A model generated the notes under the pieces. That model had not been told where the DNA came from. It did no database searches and worked only from the letters and a program-made list of their open reading frames with translations. Shown here piece by piece: positions 8,071 to 15,067 of a DNA stretch of 41,576 nucleotides. This DNA comes from an uncultured Clostridia bacterium (lineage in GTDB: Bacteria; Bacillota; Clostridia; TANB77; CAG-508). A program made the translations under genes and the position numbers. Position 1 is the stretch's first letter; each line of letters starts with the position of its first letter. The stretch lies in NCBI GenBank assembly GCA_947631145.1, contig CANRKF010000009.1, forward strand, positions 1 to 41,576, in the 5' to 3' direction.

Positions 8071-8604
8071 ATGAAAAAAATACTCACCTTAATAGCAATA
8101 ATAATTACATTTTTTATTATATATTTTCTACAAGCAAACTTTTTTACATGGTTTACTATAAATGGAGTAATGCCCAATTTATTTGTTATATTTGTATTAT
8201 GGATAGGTCTATTTATAGGCAAAAAATCAGGACTCATATTTGGTCTACTATTTGGAATTTATATAGATATATTAATAGGAAAAACCATAGGATTATCAGG
8301 AATAATGTTAGGAATAATCGGACTAATTGCAGAATACATAGACAAAAACTTCTCAAAAGATAGCAGACTTACAATTATGTTAATAATAGCAGCAAGTACA
8401 GCAATTTATGAAATAGGAATATATATATTTCAAATAATAAAATGGAAAATAAGCCCAGAAATTTTACCATTTATACAAACACTATTAATTGAAATATTGT
8501 TTAATGTTATTTTATCAATAATATTATATCCAATAATCCAAAAATTAGGAAACATAGCAGAAAGTAAATTCAAATCAAAAACAATACTAACAAGATATTT
8601 TTAA
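8071..8604 (+). CDS. mreD: Rod shape-determining protein MreD
   Basis: A 177-residue, highly hydrophobic protein with five or six predicted membrane segments, normal for MreD (IAIIITFFIIYFLQ; LFVIFVLWIGLFIG; GLIFGLLFGIYIDILIG; LSGIMLGIIGLIAEYI, and two in the C-terminal half). The family is recognised by membrane layout, the LFGIYIDILIG-type stretch and position after mreC. It is part of the elongasome membrane complex. The ATG at 8071 has AGGAAGG upstream. The stop is followed almost at once by a REP-like element. Confidence 0.92.
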   Translation: MKKILTLIAIIITFFIIYFLQANFFTWFTINGVMPNLFVIFVLWIGLFIGKKSGLIFGLLFGIYIDILIGKTIGLSGIMLGIIGLIAEYIDKNFSKDSRLTIMLIIAASTAIYEIGIYIFQIIKWKISPEILPFIQTLLIEILFNVILSIILYPIIQKLGNIAESKFKSKTILTRYF

Positions 8605-8605
8605 A

Positions 8606-8730
8606 TTGTCGCATTAGGGACGTTTCTAAAAGCGACAAAGTGTCGCACTAGGGACACATCTTAAAAAACATCTGTCCCAAAAGCGACAAACTGTCGCATT
8701 AAGAAACGTCCCTGAAGCGAAGCGACAAAA
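8606..8730. repeat. REP-like palindrome, copy 2, inside the mre operon
   Basis: A 125-bp nested palindrome. The outer arms (TGTCGCATTAGGGACGTTTC and GAAACGTCCCT...GCGACA) enclose a second pair (TGTCGCACTAGGGACA and TGTCCCAAAAGCGACA) around a short A-rich loop. It starts 2 bp after the mreD stop and ends 26 bp before the mrdA start codon, so an mreD-mrdA transcript must carry a long stable hairpin. Confidence 0.9.
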
Positions 8731-8756
8731 TCATAAAGGGAAGTGAAATAAAAAAT

Positions 8757-10856
8757 TTGAAAGCCAAAAAAACGCGAAATGAAAAATTAAGATATAACAT
8801 AATAAATATGCTAATATATATAGTAGGCATAGTCTTATTAATGCAACTTTTTAACTTACAAATAGTAAATGGCGAAGAATATAGGCAAACCTCAAACACA
8901 AGACTTACTAGAGAATCCACACTAAAAGCAGCAAGAGGCGATCTTACAGATAGAAGCGGAAATAAATTAGTAACAACAAAAATAGGATATAGCTTAGAAA
9001 TATATAAAACAAAATTAGATAATAAAACTTTTAATCAAACCATACTAAAGTTAATAGAACTATTAGAAAAAAATAAAGATAAATATATAGATAACTTTCC
9101 AATCACTGTATTGCCATATAAATATACACTTCAAGGAGAAGAATTAAAAGAGTGGAAAGAAGAAAATAAAATAGAACAAAATGCCACTGCAGAGCAAGCA
9201 TTTGCAATATTCAAAGAAAAATATGGAATAGAAGAGCAAGATGAAAAAAAAGCTAGAAAAATAATAGCAGTACGATACGAAATGACTCGAAATGGAATTA
9301 GTAACATAAAGCCAGTAACAGTTTCAAAAAACATTAGCTCAGCAAGCGTAAATCAAATAGAAGAACAAAGCGCGTACTTTCCGGGAGTAGCAATAACAAA
9401 AGAACCAGTAGTCACATACCCTTACGGAAGCTTAGCATCACACATATTAGGCTACATAGGAGCAATATCACCAGAAGAATACAAAACCAAAAAGGACAAG
9501 TATGATATCAATGATATCATTGGAAAAACAGGAATAGAATATACACTTGAAGACTATTTAAAAGGCGAAGACGGAACAAAACAAGTAGAAATGTCAGTAG
9601 ATGGAACAATTACAGGAGAATATACTACAAAAGAAGCAGTAAAAGGAGCAGATATATCATTAACCATAGATGCAAATTTGCAACAAAAAGTAGAAAAAGC
9701 CTTAGCAGATAACATAAAAAAAATAAGAGAAGGAAAATATGGCAAAGCCTATAATGCAGAAGGCGGAGCAGCCATAGTAATGAACGTAAAAACAGGAGAG
9801 GTATTAGCTTTAGCTAGTAATCCAGACTATGAACCAGAATTATACGTTACAGGAATATCTAACGAAAAATTACAAGAATATGACAAAGGAAAAAGCCTAT
9901 ACAATAGAGCAATTTCCGGTCAATACGCACCGGGTTCAACTTTCAAAATGGTAGTAGCAACAGCAGCATTAGAAACAAATGTAATAAAGCCAACCACAAG
10001 AATAAACGATATAGGAGTATATCCTAGAGGCTACCATCCAACATGTTGGTATTATAGTGAACATCACTATGGACATGGATATTTAAACTTACAGCAGGCA
10101 ATACAAAAATCATGTAACTACTATTTTTATGAAATAGGCTATAGAATGGGATCAATAGAACCAGTTATTAATTACGCAAAAGCCTACGGATTAGGCTCTT
10201 TAACAGGAATTGAACTATCAGGAGAAGCAACCGGAACAGTAGACTTAGTAAAAAGTTGTTTAGAACAAACAGGGCAAGCATGGCAATTTGGAGATACACT
10301 ATCAGCAGTAATAGGGCAAAGCTACAACGAATACACACCAATTCAAATGGCAAGATACATCAGCATGATAGCAAACGGAGGAAAAGCAGTAGATGTTACA
10401 TTAATAAAATCAATTACCAAAACTGATGGAACGCAAATAAGCAAAGAAGAAATAGAAAAAGCAGTAAATGCAAAATTGGGAATAGATGAAAGCAGTAAAG
10501 TGCAAGACCTAAACCTAAAAAAAGAAACAGTGGATACAATATTAAAAGGAATGAAAGGCGTTACTAGCGAATACGGAGGAACAGCATACTATATATTTTC
10601 AGACTTAGGCATGGACATAGGAGGAAAAACAGGCTCAGTAGAAACAAACATAGATGGAAAAGTAAATGGCTGGTTTGTAGGATTTGCACCATATAAAGAT
10701 CCAGAAATAGCAGTAGTAGCCTTAATAGAAAATGCAGGTTCAGGCGGAAACACAGCACCTGCAGCAAAAGAAATTATAAAAGAATACTTCGGAATGAACA
10801 GTAAAAATGTAGAAGAAAACACATCTGCAATACCTAGCACAGAAACCGTAAGATAA
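8757..10856 (+). CDS. mrdA: Penicillin-binding protein 2 (elongasome transpeptidase)
   Basis: A 699-residue class B PBP that cross-links peptidoglycan during rod elongation. It has one membrane segment (residues ~17-36), a PBP dimerisation/pedestal domain (~50-290) and a transpeptidase domain (~330-685). The active-site motifs are intact: SxxK at S394-T-F-K397, SxN at S452-C-N454, and KTG at K624-T-G626. A family-typical RGDLTDRSGN motif lies near residue 60. The likely start is TTG at 8757 behind AAAGGGAAGTGA; the REP element sits immediately upstream. It follows mreD, as usual for this operon. A Cys-rich stretch (PTCWYYSEHHYGHGY) is unremarkable in clostridial PBP2. Confidence 0.95.
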   Translation: MKAKKTRNEKLRYNIINMLIYIVGIVLLMQLFNLQIVNGEEYRQTSNTRLTRESTLKAARGDLTDRSGNKLVTTKIGYSLEIYKTKLDNKTFNQTILKLIELLEKNKDKYIDNFPITVLPYKYTLQGEELKEWKEENKIEQNATAEQAFAIFKEKYGIEEQDEKKARKIIAVRYEMTRNGISNIKPVTVSKNISSASVNQIEEQSAYFPGVAITKEPVVTYPYGSLASHILGYIGAISPEEYKTKKDKYDINDIIGKTGIEYTLEDYLKGEDGTKQVEMSVDGTITGEYTTKEAVKGADISLTIDANLQQKVEKALADNIKKIREGKYGKAYNAEGGAAIVMNVKTGEVLALASNPDYEPELYVTGISNEKLQEYDKGKSLYNRAISGQYAPGSTFKMVVATAALETNVIKPTTRINDIGVYPRGYHPTCWYYSEHHYGHGYLNLQQAIQKSCNYYFYEIGYRMGSIEPVINYAKAYGLGSLTGIELSGEATGTVDLVKSCLEQTGQAWQFGDTLSAVIGQSYNEYTPIQMARYISMIANGGKAVDVTLIKSITKTDGTQISKEEIEKAVNAKLGIDESSKVQDLNLKKETVDTILKGMKGVTSEYGGTAYYIFSDLGMDIGGKTGSVETNIDGKVNGWFVGFAPYKDPEIAVVALIENAGSGGNTAPAAKEIIKEYFGMNSKNVEENTSAIPSTETVR

Positions 10857-11003
10857 AAAATAATCAGCCAAAAATATAAAATAAAAAATAATATAAAAAA
10901 TATAAGAAAAAGAATAATATAAAAATATGTATATAATTTATATTAAATAATCATATACAAAGCAACTTAATATAAAAAAATAAGACATAGGAGGAGATCG
11001 AAT

Positions 11004-11618
11004 ATGAAAAGTATTATTAGTGTTCAAACAAAAAAAGACAGTGTAAATATAAAAATAGAAGAAGAAACCACACAAAAACAAGTATTACAAGCATTAAAGA
11101 AAAAACTAACAGAACTAAAAAAATTATATCAAGAAGACACTACACCAATATATATTACAGGAAAAACCTTGAAAAATGAAGAAATGGAACAAATTCAAGA
11201 ATTAATAAAAAAAGTAATACCTGTAGAAGTAAAATTTGATACTCCTAAAATTTTAGGATTACATGGAATAAAAAAGACATTCAGCAAAGAAATAGCAACT
11301 TCAGAAACTAAATTTCATAGAGGATCCTTAAGATCAGGGCAAAAAATTGAATATGAAGGAAGCCTAGTAATTTTAGGAGATGTAAATGCAGGAGCAGAAG
11401 TGCTAGCCGGAGAAAATATAGTAGTATTAGGAATATTAAGAGGAATGGCACATGCAGGAGCAAAAGGAAACAAAGAAGCCATTATAGCAGCAGCTTCAAT
11501 TGAATCAGTGCAAATACGTATTGCAGATATAGTAAAAGAAATAGAAAAAAATGAAATACAAAATGAAATAAAAACCTGTGCTTATGTAAACGAAAAAGCA
11601 GAAGTTGTACTAGAATAA
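11004..11618 (+). CDS. minC: Septum site-determining protein MinC
   Basis: A 204-residue MinC that, with MinD, blocks FtsZ assembly away from mid-cell. The N-terminal FtsZ-inhibiting domain (~1-95) is followed by the beta-helical C-terminal domain (SLRSGQKIEYEGSLVILGDV, then GGENIVVLGILRG-like repeats: GAEVLAGENIVVLGILRGMA, HAGAKGNKEAIIAA). The ATG follows AGGAGG. Length is normal. In most Clostridia minD and minE come next; here a 407-bp repeat-rich gap and an unrelated ATPase follow, so its partners must be elsewhere or absent. Confidence 0.93.
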   Translation: MKSIISVQTKKDSVNIKIEEETTQKQVLQALKKKLTELKKLYQEDTTPIYITGKTLKNEEMEQIQELIKKVIPVEVKFDTPKILGLHGIKKTFSKEIATSETKFHRGSLRSGQKIEYEGSLVILGDVNAGAEVLAGENIVVLGILRGMAHAGAKGNKEAIIAAASIESVQIRIADIVKEIEKNEIQNEIKTCAYVNEKAEVVLE

Positions 11619-11639
11619 GTATACATAAATACAAAAGCA

Positions 11640-11775
11640 AAATGAACAAAACTGCAAAAAACACAATTCTTTGCTCCATACATCGAACAAAACTATTAAA
11701 AATACAAATTCTATTAAACATACTGAACAAAATTACTAAAAAATAAATTTTTTTCAATACATTGAACAAAAACAA
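11640..11775. repeat. Degenerate ~46-bp tandem array after minC
   Basis: Units are marked by AYACATYGAACAAAA-type blocks, with GAACAAAA at about 11644, 11687, 11727 and 11763. Spacing is about 36-43 bp and the units have diverged. Confidence 0.6.
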
Positions 11776-11777
11776 TA

Positions 11778-11865
11778 AAAATCACGGAATAAAATTATAA
11801 AATATCACGGAATAAATATTAAAAAATCACGGATTAAAATTGACAAATATCACGGAATAAAGTAA
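11778..11865. repeat. Tandem ATCACGGAATAAA repeats
   Basis: Four copies of ATCACGGAWTAAA with a 23-25-bp period between about 11780 and 11862. The third copy has ATCACGGATTAAA. CACGG stands out against the surrounding A+T. Confidence 0.8.
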
Positions 11866-11931
11866 AATATATTTATAAGAGATAAAAATTAAAAAGGCAA
11901 TTAAAATTTAAAAATAATTACAATTGAAAAA

Positions 11932-12021
11932 TAATTACAATTTTAAATCTCCTTCAATCAGATTTATACATTAAGAAGGTTTATGGGTAACCCTTTAAAA
12001 ACCTAAATATATTATACAAGG
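11932..12021 (+). repeat. Compound leader before the DUF4143 gene
   Basis: The 5' half copies the mreD leader repeat (TTGAAAAATAATTACAATTT and CAGATTTATACATTAAGAAGG). The 3' half is the GGTAACC motif (GGTTTATGGGTAACCC, AAAAACCTAAATATATTATA, CAAGG). AGGTTT and AAACCT can pair around a GGGT/ACCC inner stem. The two halves occur separately at 8008 and 7096. Confidence 0.6.
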
Positions 12022-12025
12022 AATA

Positions 12026-13315
12026 GTGGTATTTGTGAAAATAGAAAATTATAAAAAAAGAATAGCTGATAAGAAAATAGAACATTATTTAAAATTATTT
12101 GGAGCAATTAGCATAGAAGGTCCAAAATACTGTGGAAAAACATGGGCAGGAAGATATCATTCAAATAGTGAAATCCTTTTACATAAAACTACTGGAGAAC
12201 AATCAAATAATGTTGAACTTGCTAAAATATCACCATCTATTGTTTTAGAAGGAGAAAAACCAAGACTAATTGATGAATGGCAAGAAGCAACAAATTTGTG
12301 GGACGAAATAAGAATTGATGTTGATAAATCAGGATTAAAAGGACAATATATTTTAACAGGATCATCTACCCCTAATAGAAAAGGAATAGCACATAGTGGA
12401 GCAGGAAGATATGGAAAAATACATTTAAGAACAATGAGCCTATATGAATCAGGAGATTCTACGGGAGATATATCTTTAGAAGACTTGTGTAATAATAAAT
12501 TTAAAAGTAAAGCAACAGGAGAAGTAGACTTAAGAAATTTAGCAAGGCTAATAATCAGAGGAGGCTGGCCCGGAAACTTAGAATACTCAGCCAAAGATGC
12601 AAGTGAAGCAGTACAAGAATATATAAATTTAATAATAGATGATGACTTGTTTAGACTAGATGGAATTAATAGAGATAAACATAAAGTAAAATTATTATTG
12701 AAATCATTAGCAAGAAATGAAAGTACAACTGTATCAAACATGACCTTAAAGAAAGATATTAATGAAAAAGATAACGAAGATATAGATATAGACACATTAG
12801 CATCATATTTAAATGCATTAGATAAACTATTTTTATTAGATAACGATGAACCGTTTTCAACTAATGTACGTTCATCAGTTAGAGTAAAACAAGCAGAAAA
12901 AAGGCACTTTGCAGATCCATCTATTGCCTGTTCATTACTAAATATAAAAGAAGAAAATAAACTTATAAATGATTTAGAAACCTTTGGATTTTTATTTGAA
13001 GCTATGGTAGAAAGAGATTTAAAAGTTTATGCAGATAGCTTTAATGCAAAATGTTATCATTATCAGGATTATCAAAATAAAGAAATAGATAGTGTTATAG
13101 AATTAGAAAATGGAGAATGGTGTGCATTTGAAATTAAACTTGGTGCAAATCAAATTGAAAAGGCCGCAAAAGATTTAGTAAGTTTAAAGAAAGAAATTGA
13201 AAATGAAAATGGAAAAGCGCCATCAGTTCTTTGTGTAATTTGTGGCTTAACAAATGCAGCATACCAAAGACCAGATGGGGTATATGTAGTACCAATTACT
13301 ACATTGAAGCAATAA
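12026..13315 (+). CDS. AAA family ATPase with DUF4143 domain
   Basis: A 429-residue ATPase of the widespread AAA_14/DUF4143 type, whose cellular role is unknown. The Walker A is G32PKYCGKT39, the Walker B is RLIDEWQE (~88-95) and a sensor-like LTGSS follows (~110-114). The C-terminal DUF4143 part (~190-420) ends with a nuclease-like ESxKLG-type strand (AFEIKLGANQIEKAAKDL), found in these proteins and related to restriction-like folds. Two GTG starts are possible: 12026 (3 bases after AAGGA) and 12035 (12 bases after); the second gives MKIENYKKRIADKK, closer to the family's usual start. Such genes are often gained by transfer and may belong to mobile or stress modules. It stands alone between minC and an opposite-strand cluster. 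Confidence 0.9.
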   Translation: MVFVKIENYKKRIADKKIEHYLKLFGAISIEGPKYCGKTWAGRYHSNSEILLHKTTGEQSNNVELAKISPSIVLEGEKPRLIDEWQEATNLWDEIRIDVDKSGLKGQYILTGSSTPNRKGIAHSGAGRYGKIHLRTMSLYESGDSTGDISLEDLCNNKFKSKATGEVDLRNLARLIIRGGWPGNLEYSAKDASEAVQEYINLIIDDDLFRLDGINRDKHKVKLLLKSLARNESTTVSNMTLKKDINEKDNEDIDIDTLASYLNALDKLFLLDNDEPFSTNVRSSVRVKQAEKRHFADPSIACSLLNIKEENKLINDLETFGFLFEAMVERDLKVYADSFNAKCYHYQDYQNKEIDSVIELENGEWCAFEIKLGANQIEKAAKDLVSLKKEIENENGKAPSVLCVICGLTNAAYQRPDGVYVVPITTLKQ

Positions 13316-13325
13316 AATTTCCATT

Positions 13326-13685
13326 TTAACTTAACAACAGCAAAATCAAAGCCATAAATAAATACTCGTCCTTAACACCCTCTTGGTATAAGAACCAAAT
13401 AAGGCAAATAATTAAAACATCATCAAAATATAATTTCAAACCAAAAATCTCAAAAAAAGTATCACCATAAACTTCCTCATCTTTAGAAGAAGTTTTTGAA
13501 CCTTCTAACTTTTTAGAATCCTTAAAATCAGGTTTAACCACCTTATTATAATTATAAGAACCATTAGCATTAAAATTATATGGATTAGCAGAACTTGCAA
13601 AACTATTATTTATATAAGGTTTATCATAAAAATAATTATGCCTTCTAGGGCGAGGAAAATTAAAAAAAGGATAATTATAAACCAT
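13326..13685 (-). CDS. Small Tyr/Asn-rich protein with C-terminal membrane segment
   Basis: A 119-residue protein of no named family that I recognise. The N-terminal half is rich in Tyr, Asn and Phe (MVYNYPFFNFPRPRRHNYFY) and could be spore-coat-like; the C-terminal half has a conserved-looking hydrophobic tail (FFEIFGLKLYFDDVLIICLI, then FLYQEGVKDEYLFMALILLL). I recall this tail in small clostridial proteins near sporulation genes, but without a defined role. The ATG at 13685 overlaps the end of the upstream gene by 11 bp and has GGGGGAG eight bases upstream, so the two are translationally coupled. A TTG 6 codons upstream is less likely. Confidence 0.75.
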   Translation of the reverse strand: MVYNYPFFNFPRPRRHNYFYDKPYINNSFASSANPYNFNANGSYNYNKVVKPDFKDSKKLEGSKTSSKDEEVYGDTFFEIFGLKLYFDDVLIICLIWFLYQEGVKDEYLFMALILLLLS

Positions 13686-14202
13686 TTTTCTTTTCTCCCC
13701 CAAAAGGCCCCATCATTTCAAAAACCCTTCCCATACTAAAAAGTTTAATATACTGATCAACCTTCTCTTTTCTGCTAGGCTTTAAATAAGGCTTTAAAGA
13801 CCTAAGTAGGTTAGCCCTAGAATCATTTTGACCTTTATTCATATTATCAATAATAGACTTCATTTTTAACATAGTATCCATATCAATATTAAAATTATTT
13901 TTATCAGAGGCAGAAGAGTCACCACTTTGCACATTGTCCTTTGAAGAAAAAACATTATTAGAAAAACCTGAATTACTTGTATTAGAATCAGCACTATATT
14001 TAGCATTGGAATTCATATTAGAGTTATTATTAGATCCAACACTAGAATTAGCATTGAAATTCATATTAGAGTTATTATTAGAGCCAGCACTAGAATTTCC
14101 ATTGGCAAAACTACTTAGCATATTCTTAATATTATCAGGTATTTCATTATTTTTTATCATATCACTCATTTTTTTCATCATATCAGACATATCTTCACTC
14201 AT
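13675..14202 (-). CDS. Ser/Asn-rich low-complexity protein of unknown function
   Basis: A 175-residue protein. It starts with a Met/Asp/Lys-rich helix (MSEDMSDMMKKMSDMIKNNE), continues with a Ser-Asn-Gly-rich repetitive middle (NSSAGSNNNSNMN and NSSVGSNNNSNMN, about residues 35-95) and ends in a helical, conserved-looking C-terminus (MLKMKSIIDNMNKGQNDSRA, then LLRSLKPYLKPSRKEKVDQY). The C-terminal helices recall small clostridial proteins found beside the 119-residue membrane protein. The middle contains direct DNA repeats and is likely to vary in length. No signal peptide is visible. No strong ribosome site is seen before the ATG. Middle gene of a three-gene minus-strand cluster. Confidence 0.7.
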   Translation of the reverse strand: MSEDMSDMMKKMSDMIKNNEIPDNIKNMLSSFANGNSSAGSNNNSNMNFNANSSVGSNNNSNMNSNAKYSADSNTSNSGFSNNVFSSKDNVQSGDSSASDKNNFNIDMDTMLKMKSIIDNMNKGQNDSRANLLRSLKPYLKPSRKEKVDQYIKLFSMGRVFEMMGPFGGEKKNGL

Positions 14203-14238
14203 AATATAACCAAACTAAGAAACCTATCTTAGCCGTGC

Positions 14239-14375
14239 CTCCTTTCAAATAATATAAAACTTTCAAATAATATAATTCTTTCTAATAAGGCAACCCCTTC
14301 AAATGCGGCACTCCCTTCAAATGCGCTAACTCCTCCGAATACTGTAATTCTTTCCAATAAAGCGATCCTTTTAAC
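14239..14375. repeat. Degenerate minisatellite of 16-20-bp units
   Basis: About seven units of the CYTTCAAATRMKR type, for example CCTTTCAAATAATATAAAA, CCCTTCAAATGCGCTAACT and CCTCCGAATACTGTAATTCT. On the minus strand they read as GGAGG-rich sequence followed by TTTGAAA. They lie between two genes of the minus-strand cluster; the GGAGG-like units resemble ribosome sites but are not placed before a start codon. Confidence 0.65.
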
Positions 14376-14411
14376 CCAATATAAACATTTCCAGAATTAA
14401 AAAACATATCA

Positions 14412-14579
14412 CTATTTAAAATTACCATTTTTAAATTGATTAAAAAACTTTTCCTTATCCTCAGCACTCATCATCTGATTCAACTTAGCAAGCCCTTGCT
14501 CCAACTGGCTTTTATCCATTTTAGAAAGCAAATTCATAAGACTTGTCATATCCATATTATTATTCACGTTATTCCCCAT
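14412..14579 (-). CDS. Small Met/Asn-rich protein
   Basis: A 55-residue protein beginning MGNNVNNNMDMTSLMNLLSK and ending QFKNGNFK, with a central amphipathic helix (KSQLEQGLAKLNQMMSAEDK). No domain is recognised. The chosen ATG has AGGGGTG about 7-10 bases upstream; an upstream ATG gives 7 extra residues (MFRGVWF) without a ribosome site. Its composition (Met, Asn, Lys) is like that of the next gene downstream on the same strand, so the two may be related or work together. Similar short genes occur in clostridial genomes next to the small membrane protein described above, which supports a real gene. Confidence 0.65.
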   Translation of the reverse strand: MGNNVNNNMDMTSLMNLLSKMDKSQLEQGLAKLNQMMSAEDKEKFFNQFKNGNFK

Positions 14580-15067
14580 AAACCATACACCCCTAAACAA
14601 ATATCTATAATTATATATATTCTACTAATAAAAAAATGTTACTAAAAATAAAAAATAACTTAAATAAATATAAAAAACAAAAAATAAAAAAACAAAAAAA
14701 TAAGCATAAAAAAATCAAAGGAAAAACTAATAAAAAAATGCTAAAAATAAGCATTTACAGCCTATAAAAAACACTAAAAAACCATCCAAAAACTATTCCA
14801 AAAAACATATAAAAAACATCAAAAAAATAGTTTACAAAAATAAAAAACAAAAAATTATGTAAATAAAAATTGGCAAAATACATATTTCTACCATATATGA
14901 CATTTTTTGTAACATAAATTTAATATACGACTTAAAAAAATAACTTCCGTAAAAGAATTGACAAAATTCAACATTTCTGGAAAAGAATTACCATTGAAAA
15001 AAAAATTAAAGATGCTAAAATTAGTATTATAAACAATTATGTCTTTGAGGATATTTAGGAGGTTATT
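14580..15067. other. AT-rich intergenic region before the surface-protein block
   Basis: About 490 bp, extremely A-rich, with no gene. It holds the divergent start regions of the small minus-strand cluster and of A1. A TTGACA (14958-14963) and a TATTATA (15025) are present but not at normal promoter spacing. TTCCGTAAAAGAAT (14945) and TTTCTGGAAAAGAATT (14974) form an imperfect direct repeat. AGGAGG at 15057-15062 is the A1 ribosome site. Confidence 0.6.

Noticed and set aside
8061..8363. Alternative 100-codon plus-strand frame overlapping mreD
   Set aside because: It is a shadow of mreD; its product is a basic Asn/Ile/Arg-rich string with no family, while mreD has the right membrane layout and context.
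11977..12016. preQ1-type riboswitch before the DUF4143 gene
   Set aside because: The order of G-rich and A-rich parts is superficially similar, but the required stem with a long C-containing loop is absent and the copies precede unrelated genes.
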